Shown here: positions 20,709 to 33,414 of the stretch, in pieces
Numbering within the stretch: position 1 is the first letter of the stretch
How the letters are laid out: every line of letters begins with the position of its first letter
Assembly: GCA_010093705.1 (NCBI GenBank)
Contig: MU006112.1
Coordinates: 62,001 to 126,000, forward strand
DNA length: 64,000 bases
DNA from: Patellaria atrata CBS 101060
Taxonomy: Eukaryota > Ascomycota > Dothideomycetes > Patellariales > Patellariaceae
Direction of reading: 5' to 3'
Program-made: the position numbers and the translations under genes
Notes under the pieces: generated by a model
What the model was told of the DNA's origin: nothing
Seen by the model: the letters and a program-made list of their open reading frames with translations, nothing else
Database searches by the model: none

Positions 20709-23700
20709 ATCTACGGTACCCACGTTACAGGAATAGGAGGCTTATGGTTTCTAACGAACCTGGGAACATATGGAACTTTAAGCTGAAGAATTATCACAAG
20801 GTGAGGTAGAGATGCAAAAACCTTGGAGGATTCGGAGTCACCCCCGCTCCGAACAGTTACCTATGAGTGATGATCCTCGACTAGGGTTGTAGAATAGATA
20901 AAGGAACAATACGGCCAAAACAGAATATAAGAAAGATTGTACAAGTTTTTCTAGCAGATCCTTTTCTTTATTACTCCACCGCTGATTTGTCTATGTAAAA
21001 TGAAACGCTTTGAGCCTAGGCTACGGTTGAGCGTCATAAGTACGATGTTGTATTAACCTACTTGAATGACATTATTTTGGGCGAGAGTTAATAAGCTGGC
21101 GATGGTCCTATGTAGGCATTACACCTTGAAAATTTGCATTTATTGACTCACTCGCTCTCAGTGATTTTTTGTGGAAGAATGAAAAGGTAGATGTGGGCTA
21201 AAAGCTTTCTTCCTTTATGAGTATAAACATCTCAATCATGTGCAACAATAAAAGAGATATGTTAGCATAGCATACTTGACTGCAGCTTCGCGGGCCACAA
21301 TCGCACAGTAACATAATACGATCCTAAGAAGGTACAACCACCCGTACCGGGAAAGTTTTGCTGTTTCGTAGAACGCTGTTATTAGTTGAAAAATATGATT
21401 TTTGGGGACGATGGGATACACCCTCGGCTCTGCGGGTATCCCGTTCTTATGTAGTACGTAGACGATGGCATGTGGATTTACGTATACAGTACAAGACCCT
21501 TCGTACTTAGGATAGCTTACGACCATAGAGGTCAACTACTTAAGTCTGTCAGATTCTGGGAGTATGCATGATAACGAGATCCATGCTCGATAGGCGCTCC
21601 TTTGGCTTCCCTCGGGCTATGAAGCGCTGGTTTGCGTCCTTTTGATCATAGAACCGTAGAAGATCCAGAAGCTGCTCCAGAAGCCATCAGAACACACCTT
21701 GGTTTATGAGTAGCCACGGCGCTGTGACAGCTGGTATCTGCCAGTCAACCAGAAAGGGTCTGAGACACATACGCACGCAAAAGCGGAGAAGCAACATGAT
21801 AGAGTGGATGATAGGTTCACGTACAAGACCGTCACTATGCCGCTATGCATAACTGCTTGTGGAGCATTCAGAACAGTGCGTGTTGGAGTTGCATGTTTGA
21901 GGACGGCTGATGATCCAACTCCACTATTTGACAAAGATGAATACGCTGTAGAAGAGTACCATGGATCTCCAAAGGCCGCCAAAAGTATAGTCCTAATTGT
22001 GGATTCTAACTCTTTAAGACAAGGTCAAGATACGCACTGTGCAATTGAGAGCGTCCTTACCCAGAGAGATGCAGAAAGTGCGCATGATGCAGGAGCGCGA
22101 CGTTTATGTTCCTTCGCGTCCGCGGCCTCGAAGATCTGGAGGCGGCTGAAGCGGAGCGAACAAGATCGTGGACTATTTTGCTTGGTGGTATAAACGGTCT
22201 GAGAGCCTTTAGTGAAAGCATACTAGTCGTGCTAGTAGTATAGCTGCGTTCACGACAGCCCGGTCGTTTATCAGGTCAAAAGTCAAGAGTGTATAGTAGA
22301 AAAAGCATGCAGCATACAGTACTTCCGTGTCTTTCCACTTCGCTAACTAGTATCGTGATTCGTGTGCAAAGCCAATTGAAGCTCATGCAGGTCTCTTGTT
22401 TGGTCCACCGACACGACAGCGAGCATGGTATATGAGCATGGTTGTCATGGACCACGATCCAACAGGCCCATTGAAAGTCACATTAACCCACATTAAAGTG
22501 TGCATCAATGTAGATTGGGAATCCAGAGACGCATTCAGGTAGAAGGTGGTTCATTTTGAGCTCGAGAGGTGCTCGGGGTGGATAGAACTAGCGCTTGTTC
22601 TCGACTTGGCGAGCACGTCAAAAACGCGCTGAATACGCGTAACGTGTTAGTTTCGCTCTTCTGGTTAAGCAACTTCTGCCGTCCGGATACAACACAGTAT
22701 GCCTATCCACCTACGATACCTTTCTTTGTACTGAATGGTTTTTGAAGAAATTGGAAAGTGTAAAACCGTGTACAAGGAGAAAGTATTACTTTTGAGCCTC
22801 ATGTTCAAGTGCAATTGAAAACTGGGATAAAGTTCTGCTCTGATTGTTGTTCTGCCTTGATTTTTGAAGACCTTGACGATCTAGGGCGTCGGGGAACTCA
22901 GGCGCAGAATAGGTCACGCTTGTGTAGTTCTTGATGAATGATAAGTGGTTTTGATGCAAAGCTACGTTAGAAGTCGCCTGCAAATGCTTGTCCAGAGAGT
23001 TAAAAAAAGGGAAAAATGGACTGAGAAGTGCTGGCTGTGCTCTGTGTGCCTTAGCGCTGTCTTGTCCACTCTGATACTTCGTTGGGCCCGACCTTCTCTC
23101 TTTCCGAATAATTCTTCACCACTTTTACTATCATCTCCCTCATTTTGGACATCACGTCTCCCTTCCGTCTAATTTCCTTTGTGTGCTTTACGATTTCCAT
23201 CAATTCTTTTGGAATAATGCAAACGACGTTCTGCAACTATCCATATCCCGTGTCCTTTTGAACCCGTCGGTAAATCACTTGCACCCGAACGGCCGTTTGT
23301 AGACAAGCGAGCCAACCTTCCTTGTCCGACTGCCCCCATCACAAGGTCACCTCGTCCGCCCTCGACCTCGCGCCAACCACCAAACTCTTAACCATTGTCC
23401 AACTGCTTGTACAATTGCCTTCACCGGTGAACGTCCACCTATCTTTTGGATCGCACTTCTACGACTTTTGGGACTCCCGTCTTATTCTTGCGCTCCTCGA
23501 ACAACGGCACACCATCACCCGGAACTTGAACTTTGTGGAACCTACTACGACGAGAAAATATCTCCGTCTCTTGAATGCGACACAAGTCATACAACTTGAG
23601 ACCTTAGAGACAATATAGACAGATATCTTGACTCATCAGTCTCCACGAATTTGAGTTCACGCGCGACGATACCAACAGGATCAGGCCGTTTTCCGCTCGA

Positions 23701-23905
23701 GTCCACCCTAGAAGCAGCCGTCGCGCGTCGCGAATCTCGACTCGAAGGCGCGATCCCTTTGATAACACATACACTCATTACTTCTGGGAATACGATTGCG
23801 ATGCGCGATTGAATCAGTATATTTCTTTCGCTGTCATCGGACAGGATTTTGAATCCGCTCCTCCTCGACTACCCCGTTGGAGCGAGAAAATCATCTTCAT
23901 TCAAT
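20709..23905. other. Long intergenic region, no convincing gene
   Basis: About 3.2 kb. Several ORFs of 60-130 codons exist (for example 21804-22193 plus) but start at non-ATG codons or have no domain. TACAGTAC copies lie at 21485-21492 and 22315-22322. From about 23000 the plus strand becomes pyrimidine-rich, as expected for the promoter and long 5' UTR of the gene at 23906. Confidence 0.5.
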
Positions 23906-25846
23906 ATGCCCCCCGTTCGCCCTCAAGTATCTATTACCCTTCCTCGTAACTTTGTCTATCACTATACCGATGGACAACCACCGAAGACCCCAGAACCAGA
24001 GGAACCTCGTCAACTTCTTGAGCCACCTCAACCGCCAAGGCAGACATATCGAATTCGACGCCGCAAGCAACCATTTACTACGACGTTTACGCAATCTCTA
24101 GAACAAAAGTTCGAAAATCAAGATGTTCCACTTCCCACAATCGAAACTACGGAGTCTGCACCCATGGGTCATGATAAAAATCCACCTACATCTGGAGCAC
24201 CTCTAGAAGGTTACTTGGCACCCAACGGACCTTCCGGCCGTTTGATGTCGCCACCGAAAACTCCTCTAAACCAGATGATGGTCAACAGTGATCTCGGCCA
24301 CCGTCTTGGAAGCACATGGGAAGATCTTAGATATGAAAATTTTCATGACGAAAATACCCGGCCTTCATCGAGTTGTTCAGGAATCTCCGATTCATCCATA
24401 TCCTCATGTGGAAGTTTTGATTCATTTCCTTCTTTTGGCGGTAGCTGCACTAGCCCGGAAAGCGAGGAGGTAGACCCCTTCACCTTTCCTTCTTGTTCCG
24501 ACAAGATGATTTCGTCCCCCTTGCAGGGGTACGAGCAACGGTTAAGCAAACGCTTGCGTGTCCAGAAACCAGAAGTCTGGACAGAAGATTTGGACAATCA
24601 CCTCTGGCTTACTTATATGGTTTATCTACAAGATGCAACAGTAACACCTTTCAAAATGCTCCCAGGCACCGCTCCCCCTCTAGGTGTCTGCCGTCGTGTA
24701 GCTCGTGAAGCCAAGAGGACCTGGAAAGGTGGTAGAGCATCAGCTACTGTTCTGGGCCGTAAAGCCCCGCGCTCACAATTGTCCTCTCGGGCTGAATCTC
24801 CGGATACGATCAAGGCGGCAAAGAGTGGTAGTACCACGCCAACTGGTCCTAATACCTCGAAGGTGTACGGTCAATGGCCTCGTTCTAGCTCTGCTACTAG
24901 GAAGAGGCTCAGAGAATTGTGCAAACAGAAGCCATCATTGTCAGCACATTACCAACGCTTGCTCCATACTCGAAGTCCATCACCATTTCAATCTTCTCCA
25001 CGTGCAAGACTTAAGTCTCGCCGCATTCGATTCACGTCCCCTCTAGCTACATCAGACGCATTGTCTTCGTTCTCCACCCGGGATATGAATATCTCATTGG
25101 CAGCCAGTACCTCTTCAACCATGCAGGCTGGCAACCCCCTTAGTCGACTCGTAACCGAGGATCAGACACCCTTTACTGATGAATGGTTTGGACAACCCGT
25201 TACTGGTCGGATCAGCACGCACCAGAAGAGCCAGTCCCTTCATCTAGGCTTAGGACTGGCCAACTCCAATACTCTTGGCTCACCTTTTACTCAGAATTTT
25301 CACCTACCTAGTATTAGTATGAACAGTGAGCAATCGGCCCAGTCCGTTCCACAAACAGGTACTGCACCGCCGGCTCTCCAGTCCCCAATAGAGCTACATG
25401 CTCCTCGACCTCTTCCGCGTTCTTTTAAACGTAGGGCCCAACATCACTTGGAAGATCGTAGGTCTCAAGTTCGGCCTACAGGCGGTTCTGAGTTCCTTCA
25501 GGAACTATTCGGTGCTCCGGCCGACACAAGCCACCGGCGAGTCCGTAGTCGCGGGTTTAGTCTAGGCGATATGGGTGAAGGAGCACGAAGGCTATCCGCG
25601 CTGATTACGACGCAATCCGCCCATGAACAATTGAACCAGCTTCCACAACCAGATCCTACTCAAGCGCTATCTGGACTTATGCCACCGCCAATTGACCCCG
25701 TCAACAGGCTGGGTTCACCATTTGGTGGAGCAAGTTCAAATGTTCATTTCAGCAACACGTTTCCCCGAAATATCTCATCGCCCTTTGAACCAGCTACATC
25801 TTTTGAGGAACGCCTTGGACAGATCGCGAGGGGCAATATGTCCTAA
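23906..25846 (+). CDS. Conserved fungal protein of unknown function, Ser/Pro-rich
   Basis: An intronless ORF of 646 codons from the first ATG (MPPVRPQVSITLPRNF); upstream in-frame codons lack an ATG. Most of the protein is disordered, rich in Ser, Pro, Thr and Arg, with several SP/TP sites. One compact region stands out at about residues 215-280: EVWTEDLDNHLWLTYMVYLQ, TVTPFKMLPGTAPPLGVC, RVAREAKRTWKG. The W-T/x-E-D-L-D-N-H-L-W spacing recalls a helical DNA-binding domain such as TEA/ATTS or SANT, but I cannot confirm that. A second basic block (SSATRKRLRELCKQKPSL) follows. A nuclear regulatory role is a guess. The next gene is beyond the assembly gap. Confidence 0.75.
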   Translation: MPPVRPQVSITLPRNFVYHYTDGQPPKTPEPEEPRQLLEPPQPPRQTYRIRRRKQPFTTTFTQSLEQKFENQDVPLPTIETTESAPMGHDKNPPTSGAPLEGYLAPNGPSGRLMSPPKTPLNQMMVNSDLGHRLGSTWEDLRYENFHDENTRPSSSCSGISDSSISSCGSFDSFPSFGGSCTSPESEEVDPFTFPSCSDKMISSPLQGYEQRLSKRLRVQKPEVWTEDLDNHLWLTYMVYLQDATVTPFKMLPGTAPPLGVCRRVAREAKRTWKGGRASATVLGRKAPRSQLSSRAESPDTIKAAKSGSTTPTGPNTSKVYGQWPRSSSATRKRLRELCKQKPSLSAHYQRLLHTRSPSPFQSSPRARLKSRRIRFTSPLATSDALSSFSTRDMNISLAASTSSTMQAGNPLSRLVTEDQTPFTDEWFGQPVTGRISTHQKSQSLHLGLGLANSNTLGSPFTQNFHLPSISMNSEQSAQSVPQTGTAPPALQSPIELHAPRPLPRSFKRRAQHHLEDRRSQVRPTGGSEFLQELFGAPADTSHRRVRSRGFSLGDMGEGARRLSALITTQSAHEQLNQLPQPDPTQALSGLMPPPIDPVNRLGSPFGGASSNVHFSNTFPRNISSPFEPATSFEERLGQIARGNMS

Positions 25847-27501
25847 TTCGGACTGAAAGTGTGCAAAACAGGCTCTCTAAAACATATGACCGGCGTTGGG
25901 ATCGTGAAAAAAGAAAAGTTAGCATGCAAACGAGCGAGCATTTACTGCAATTCATGTTGATGGCATCCTCCACAGCGTTTCCTATAAACGTTCCACTGTT
26001 TTCAGCTGTCAATCGAATGCGTCACGACCATAAAGAAACTCAACGATAACGACTGCAATGATCCTGTGCAATTGTTTTTCTTTTCATCTAATCTCTCATT
26101 TGTTCCTTTCTCATCTAAAAATTGTGCTCCTCCAGGATTGTGGTTATAACGGTGAAAGATAATTGGACCATATTAGATTACACTATTCTGATAGGTCGTC
26201 GACTATTGTTGTTCTGGGAGGAGCCATCACACTCACATACTGCGTGCTTTTTCTTTTCATATACTTCTCTCTTCTCACTTCTCCCCAGCCTCTTTTTTGT
26301 TCTTTTCTTCATGACAAGTTATGATTAGATATACTCTTGGATATGCCCATGGACTGAATGACTTCAAGCTAATAGGAGACCATTTTGTGCATAGGTTTTG
26401 ATGCTGATAGCTATTCGGCCTGCCTAGCGGCTTTGTATTTAGTATAAATCAATTGAGTCTGGCGAAGCCAGCATTGATCTTTTTGCAATTTTCCGAAGAA
26501 ACCAATCCTAGTACGACTTCCAGTGATCATAGAACATCCCTTTCCGCTGCTCAGATGCATACTTGGAGCTGGCCCTGGCCCAAGCCGCAATTTGTCAGAG
26601 AAAAGTGAGTTTTCCGACCTTTATCACGAGTTTCCCGAGAGAAAATCGTTACTGTACTCCGTATAGGTTTTCAAATCGATGTTTGAAGTGACGAGGCTTT
26701 TTTTTTTTTTNNNNNNNNNNNNNNNNNNNNNNNNNNNNNNNNNNNNNNNNNNNNNNNNNNNNNNNNNNNNNNNNNNNNNNNNNNNNNNNNNNNNNNNNNN
26801 NNNNNNNNNNCTTCAAAACGGTCTTCGTAGGAATTGAGGTTTGGGTGGTTCTTATCTATTTTCTCGGTGCCAGTAGACGAATCAAGCGAGGTATAGCTCG
26901 ATTGATGATCAATTGGTACAGCATGGGTCGAATGAGAATCTTGGTGCTCCTCTTTCACTTCGTATGCTGCCGTCGATTTGTACTTTTTTTTTTTTAATTC
27001 CATTGTATTGCATTACCGACAATACTGCGCATGCAGCCTTTAAGCTATGGCGCAACTTCCTATATACATAAATCCCTTTTCAGGGCCCTCATATGCTTAG
27101 TGAAGTCTCTAGTGGCTTAGTCCACTGATATTATTTACAAAGGAAAGCTAAGACCTCTAAAATTCATATGAAGGAAATTGTAGAAGCATCTATTCTTTCT
27201 CATTGCCATCGGTTCTTGGTTTCCAGTTCTATGCCATACATCTAGTTATCTTTTGTAGAAAAGTGACGAGCTAATAAGGTACGAATGATGTGTTAATGGT
27301 CCGTGCACGATCTGTTTACCTCCACTGGTCGCTACCCTTTGATGATAAACAAACATCCCACTACTAACCACACAGCAATTCTTCTTCAGAACCAACATCG
27401 TCCCCACCAGCGAACCGAAAAATAGGTAAGGAATAATCTTCCTGTTCTCGGGCTAGGCATTCATTCATCTATACCTTACGTTCCAATTACCTTCCGGCGC
27501 A
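25847..27501. other. Intergenic, interrupted by an assembly gap
   Basis: About 1.65 kb including 100 unknown bases. It holds the 3' UTR of the upstream gene and the promoter of BUB1. No gene seen in the readable parts. Confidence 0.55.
26711..26810. other. Assembly gap (100 N)
   Basis: Exactly 100 N follow a T run of about a dozen bases that starts near 26699. The round number suggests a placeholder of unknown true length. A second T run lies near 26985-26995. Homopolymers probably stopped the assembly. Confidence 0.98.
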
Positions 27502-30500
27502 ATGGCCGGCTCTGAGGACCTCATCGACTTCTCGATTATAGAGAACCAAAAGGAAAACATTCAATCCTTACCGTCCGGACGGAGCGCCAAAGCACTTGCA
27601 GCGATTTACTCTCCGTTATCCCTTGGGACCAAATCGCCTACGCCGTCAAACACACAAAACCTCAATGATGCGATACGCGCGGAGTATGAAAGGGAACTTC
27701 TCGCAATCGCGGATTCTGACGATCCGCTCGATATTTACGACCGATATGTGAAGTGGACATTGGATGCATACCCTTCTGCACAGGCAACTCCCCAAAGCCA
27801 ACTTCTTCCACTGCTGGAGCGAGCGACGAAGGCGTTCCTGAATAGCTCAGATCACAAAAACGATCCTCGGTACTTGAAACTTTGGTTGCACTATATTCGA
27901 CTTTTCTCTGATACGCCAAGAGAGACGTTCGCATTTCTGTCGCGCCATAATGTAGGAGAGCATCTTGCGCTATTCTATGAAGAATTTGCTGCTTGGTTGG
28001 AAGGCGCAGGACGGTGGAAGCAAGCCGAGGAAGTCTATGCTATGGGAATCGAGCGGGAAGCTAGGCCTAAAGAACGGTTAATAAGGAAATACGGCGAGTT
28101 TCAACATAGGATGGAGAGCAGACCTGCAGAAGAGATAGATGGCCCATCAAGCCCAGCGCTACCAACTGTGCGGCCAGCGTTAGCTGCTAAGGTTGATCCG
28201 TTCTCTTCGGCAACACCAGCGCGTATAGACCCTCAAGCAGCAAGCCGATCTACTGCATCATCGACGTCAAAACCGGGACGGCAGAAGTTCACCATCTTTT
28301 CTGATACCGACAATTCATCCGCGAACCTGAGCTCAAGAGACGGCCCTAGAGGATGGGACAGTATTGGAACTATTTCGGAGCGCAAGAAGGAGAATACGGT
28401 AGAGGCACGACCATGGGCAGGTGAGACTTTGAAAGCAGGGAAGAAAAACACAGGTGTTCCCAAGATGATGATCTTCAAGGACATGGTATGTTATCCGCTC
28501 TTACATCCCTCCTACCAATCTTTATATTTACGATAACAGGACTAATGTTTGGCCGGTTTTTGGCGTTTTCTGTATTTCAGTCCGAGCTAGAGCAACATGA
28601 TGATGAATCTACACGTTTGCGAAGTGCACAACAAGTCGTGAACCCTAGAACTGGTAGAACAGAACGTGTGTTTGTGAACTTAGAGATGGTGTATCCAGAT
28701 GAGAAAGGCGCTGCTGCTGCTGAATTTTCTTTTGAAGAGCTTAGAGCACGACATAGGGGCTGGTTAGATACGAACTGGAAAGCTTTTAGAACGGAAGCAG
28801 CTCAAAAGAGAGACTTAGAGATAGAAGCTGAAAGAAAGAAAGCGTTGGAGGTAAAATCTGTAAAACAGACAGAAGTGACCGTCGTATTATCCCAAGCACT
28901 GGATGAGAATCTCGTTATGAATGATGAGAATACACCACCAAACCAGGACGACGTAGAGAGAGCCAAACTGGCAAGAAGACAACGAAGAGAAGAAAAAGCA
29001 AATCGTACAAGAAAGATCAAAGTCATGGAAGTTAGAGAAATCAAGGGTGAAACCCAGACAAGTAAGTCAGTCACTGTTTAGCATAACATTTAACTCACCG
29101 TTTGTAGTTCAAACAAATCTTGCATCACCCACAGGACCTAAACTTAGGAAAAAGAAGAGTGCTGAGCCCACAATGACTTTCCATACACGTGAAGCGATGG
29201 ATGAAATTTACGGTATCTTTAACCAACCATTACAATCTGCTCAACCTCAGACAGAGGATGAGGAGAGCGAAGATAGTGACGATGATGATGACTATACAAG
29301 TGGTGGGGAAAGTACCGGAACAGGCAGAATATCAGGTGCAGTTAGTGAATATGGTGATGAGACTACGGCAGGTGACTTCACCGAGGTCAAAAGTGTTACC
29401 GGTTTCGGGGATGAGGCAACAGTGGGTGACTTCACAGAGGTCACAGAAGTTAAAAGCAACATGGGCGATGAAGAAGACACCGACGTCAGGAGTGTAAGCG
29501 AGTGGTCTGAGTTCACAGCAAGTAAACACGTGCCAAAAGGAGATATGGAAGTAGACGAAGTGAGCAAAACCAACGCGTCATCATGGGAGGTATATACAGA
29601 CGAGCAACAGCAAGAGGAACAGCAATCAGCGGATGAGCTTATCACTCCCACAACTGAGGAACAAGAAATACCACCACGATTTGTACCACTGCCACCAGAA
29701 GGTTGCGAAAACGCTCCAACTAGACCATTCCGAGATCGTTCTCAGACGGCGCAGCACAGACTACCGTTTATGACACCAATCGTGGAAAAGACAGAATCAT
29801 CACTAGGTACTGTCCCAAAAGCTGCAGAGAAAGATTACTTCTCGAAAACCCCTTCCCGTAGGACAGGTGCGAAGACCCCCTTGATACCTGAGTTTGAAGG
29901 AGAACCCTTGAGCAGCCCCTTCCAAGATATTCTTAACCAAACAATTGATCATCCTGAAAAAGTACCCCAACCTGTGCTAACGAAAACAATCAAAGGCAAG
30001 ATGCCATTAAGAGAGTCAATAGCACATCCCACCGTGTCCGTGCAACTTCACGCAAAGGATGGAGTGAAGAAAGGCCCCATTATCCAGGATGCTCAGTGCA
30101 ACCCCGTCGATGAGCCAATCCGGAAGCTTATCTTGAGCCAGATCCAGCCACCACTTAACTCATACGATGGATATTTCGACCGCACCAGTGAGAAATTTGG
30201 AAGAGGTGCGGATATCAGGAAATTCGCGAAAGCAGTTTCCAAGATGTCTAGAAACGCAAACGACAAGACTGCTACAAACCTTGCCTTGCCTCCAGTTATT
30301 CAATTGGGGGGCTCAGATAGAACTTACACTGTCAGGAGAGAGCTCGGCAAGGGCGCTTTTGCTCCAGTATATCTGGTTGAGAGCAATGAGATGGACAACG
30401 ACGAAGATGAAAACCTACTTCCGCGGATGGGTAAAGGAGATTTTGGTCTGAAGCGTGGTTCTTACGAGGCTATCAAAATGGAAGATCCACCATCAGCTTG

Positions 30501-31365
30501 GGAGTTCTACATCATGCGGCAAGTGAAACGACGATTGGGAGTTTCACGGTCAGCGGACTCAGTAATACACGCGTACGAAATGCATCTATTCCAAGACGAA
30601 GCTTTCTTGATAGAAGAGTACCGCGATCAGGGCACACTCCTGAATCTCATCAACATTGCACGGGCTGATATAAGCGGAGGAGGCGTAACAGACGAGCAAC
30701 TGGTCATGTTCTTCACGATCGAACTTCTCCGAACTGTTGAAGCACTGCATTCCAAGGGTCTCATCCACGGCGACCTCAAAGCGGACAATGTACTCGTACG
30801 CCTGGATAACTCGGTATCTGACCATGAGTGGTCCAGCCAATACAACCGCGATGGAACTCACGGCTGGGATTCAAAGGGCATCTCGCTCATCGATTTCGGG
30901 CGGGGCATTGACATGAAAGTCTTCAAACCCGACGTCCAATTTATCGCCGACTGGAAGACTACTGAGGCCGATTGTGCGGAGATGAGAGATATGCGACCCT
31001 GGACGTACCAGGTAGATTATCATGGTCTCGCTAGCATCGTGCACGCCTTACTTTTCGGTAAGTATATAGAAACGGTGCCCGCCCGAGGTGGCATCTTGGG
31101 TGCCGGTGCTACTAAGACTTATAAGATCCGTGAGAGCCTGAAGAGGTACTGGCAGACGGAGATCTGGAATGAGGTGTTCGATCTTTTACTTAATCCATTG
31201 ATGCACCTGGAAGGCGAAGAGGGGAGGAAGTTGCCAGTGTTGAAGGGGATGAAGATGTGTAGGGAGAGAATGGAGGAGTGGTTGGAAAACAATTGCGAGC
31301 GCGGTATTGGGTTGAAGGCTTTGGTTAGGAAGATGGAAAATGCTGTCAGAGACAAGCGGAGGTAA
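27502..31365 (+). CDS. bub1: Spindle checkpoint kinase BUB1
   Basis: A three-exon gene: 27502-28485, 28581-29061 and 29108-31365, giving 1240 residues. The N-terminus has a KEN box (residues 17-19, NQKENIQ) and the Mad3/BUB1 TPR-like region (DPLDIYDRYVKWTLDAYP...YLKLWLHYIRL). Near 511-530 is a Bub3-binding GLEBS-like motif (TFHTREAMDEIYGIFNQPL). The C-terminal kinase domain starts about 897 and looks active: LGKGAFAPVYLV, Lys945 in YEAIKM, Asp1044 in HGDLKADN and Asp1084 in LIDFGRG. BUB1 sits at kinetochores, phosphorylates histone H2A and recruits checkpoint proteins until chromosomes are attached. An acidic stretch near 29270-29300 encodes ESEDSDDDDDY. It is followed by CSN3 on the same strand. 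Confidence 0.95.
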
Positions 31366-31787
31366 TGGGAGGTATTTTGAAATATTTGTCGTATTGGGAT
31401 TGGGATTGGATAGGATATTGGGCACATGAGCATTGCATTGCACGGCGTCTATATATGGGATGATACCGATTTATTCTATTTCTTTAATTTCAGAGCCATA
31501 ATACCTCCCATCAAACTTTATTTACAGTACTTTAACATGGCTTTCCGTGAAAGTAAATCACTATACCTTACCTACGTAGCTGAGGTGATATCAGAGGTGG
31601 CTCAAGCTTCAAGTTTACCGAAGGTGATTCATTGCACATTTGATGGTGATGGTAACCTAGAATCCATCTTCATAACAATCAGCCTCTTACTTTTCTTAAA
31701 CCCGCCTGCTCCGGAAAATTCTTCTTATAGCCACTAATCTCTGTTTCCTCCTTTCTTTGAGCACGAATTCCTCACACACCGCGCATC
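31366..31787. other. Short intergenic between BUB1 and CSN3
   Basis: About 420 bases. It begins with a short GGGATT-like repeat (near 31395-31415) and holds one TACAGTAC at 31523-31530. It presumably includes the CSN3 promoter. Confidence 0.5.
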
Positions 31788-33414
31788 ATGGCCGACCTCG
31801 TGCCTATGATGCTGTCGTTCCCGCCAGAGACGGTCGTTGCCCCGAGCGAGTATGACAGACAAATCCGCGCTCTGATCAGCAATTTAAGCAATATCCCGGG
31901 GAGCACGTTCGCGAAGGGAGCTGGAGCAGAGAGGGATCTTCTCGATGTAAGCAAACAAATACCCCAAATTTTAAACTTTCCTCTGATCTACCCTCTACCA
32001 GGTATTGAACCCCGCGGTCAACTCGATACCATATCTCTATGTCCTCCTCGCGCAGATCCACTCTCATGGAGATCGCCCGAAACATTTGAAGCATGTGGCC
32101 GACGCGGTCAAGCCCGATTCTCTGTTGTGGGCGCGAATTGCACATTTCTTAGAGGTGTTCGATCCGATTCAGATTCGATATGTGGGGCAAGAATACCGGA
32201 GACTGCTAGACTTCGTGGCACTAGTTGCTTCGTTATGCAACTCGGTGAGTGGTGACTTAATTTGCCTGGGAATTCCTCCGCTAACTGTTGGGAAGTACTT
32301 AGCAGGTGTCATCCCCATCCGGAGCGCCATGATGCGCTTGGATCCCATGACCGGCACGTTCACCTCGAATCACATCACGTTCCTCCGTCTATGTATGCAG
32401 GGCCGATTATACAGTGAAACACTACCGATCCTAGACAACGAAATTCACAGCTTTCCTGCCGCCCCGATCCCGAATATCGACGGCCAGTTCCCCTGTAACG
32501 ATTACCTGCTAAGCAACGGCTACATCACGACAAGATCTAACATTTCCGAGAAACTGACATCGTTAGACGTTCAGGAGTATTATGTGTTGGGCGCGAACGC
32601 ATATCTAGGTCTTAGGAACTACAAACGGGCGATACAGTTTCTAGAACACGTCCTAGTCTACCCCACACAAAACGTAGCTACAGGTTTGATGGTTGAGGCA
32701 TACAGGAAGTGGCTCGTACTCTGCTGCCTAGTCGAAGGTCGCAGCCTCCCAATCCCCAGAACGGCGAACGGCGCCGCGGTCAAGTCGATGCGCGCCGTGT
32801 CAAAGGCATACGAGGGCCTGGTCGAGGCCTTCGCGAGCGGAAGCATGCCGCGTCTCCTGTCGGAAATGTCGGCAGGAGAGCAGCTGTGGAGAGATGTAAG
32901 TCTCTACCCCGCACATATGAGACCGGATCTGAAAGCAAGTGCTAACGTGATCGAAAAGGACGGCAACGCAGGCCTCGTCCAGCAACTCATCCCCTCCCTG
33001 ACCCTTTTCACCCTCCGCAACCTCAGCAAGACTTACGCGGCCCTTCCCTTCACCAAGCTCGCGCCCATGCTTAATCAATCCCCCGTGCAGGCGGAGTCGT
33101 ACATCCAGACTCTCATCGACGCGGGTCAGCTCGCCGCCTCTATCTCTTCCCCGTCACCGGATCCTCCTGCCGTGTTGCGCTTTCATGGCGATACCGAGAC
33201 TAGGAGTGAGGAAGAGCTGTACGAGGAACTGGCAAAACAGACGGAAAGGACGAATAGGGTCGCTGAGTGGGTCAGGCAGGCGGATCTGAGGTTGAGCCTC
33301 TCGAAGGAGTATGTGGAGTTTATGCGGAGGAAGAAGAGGGAGGGCAAGGAGGGCAGTGAGCCGATGGATACGACGTGGCCGGATCAGGATGAGGATATGA
33401 TGGCGGATTTGTAG
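31788..33414 (+). CDS. csn3: COP9 signalosome subunit 3
   Basis: Best model: exons 31788-31946, 32002-32244, 32296-32895 and 32959-33414, giving 485 residues. The sequence matches CSN3: PYLYVLLAQIHSHG, LRLCMQGRLYSETLPILDNE, EYYVLGANAYLGLRNYKRA and a PCI-type region (LSKTYAALPFTKLAPMLNQS, then VQAESYIQTLIDAGQL). CSN3 is a scaffold subunit of the complex that removes Nedd8 from cullins and so controls SCF ubiquitin ligases, development and light responses in fungi. The second and third introns are multiples of three with no stop, so retention would not break the frame; both use an AAG acceptor. The second intron is uncertain: with the GTGAGT donor the nearby TAG and CAG acceptors shift the frame. 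The C-terminal helix is basic, then acidic. Confidence 0.88.

Noticed and set aside
21804-22193. ORF of 129 codons on the plus strand
   Set aside because: Starts at a non-ATG codon, no recognisable domain, and lies in a long gene-poor interval.
26671-27003. Minus-strand ORF that crosses the N gap
   Set aside because: The frame is open only because N are not stops; the rest is Lys-rich from the T run.
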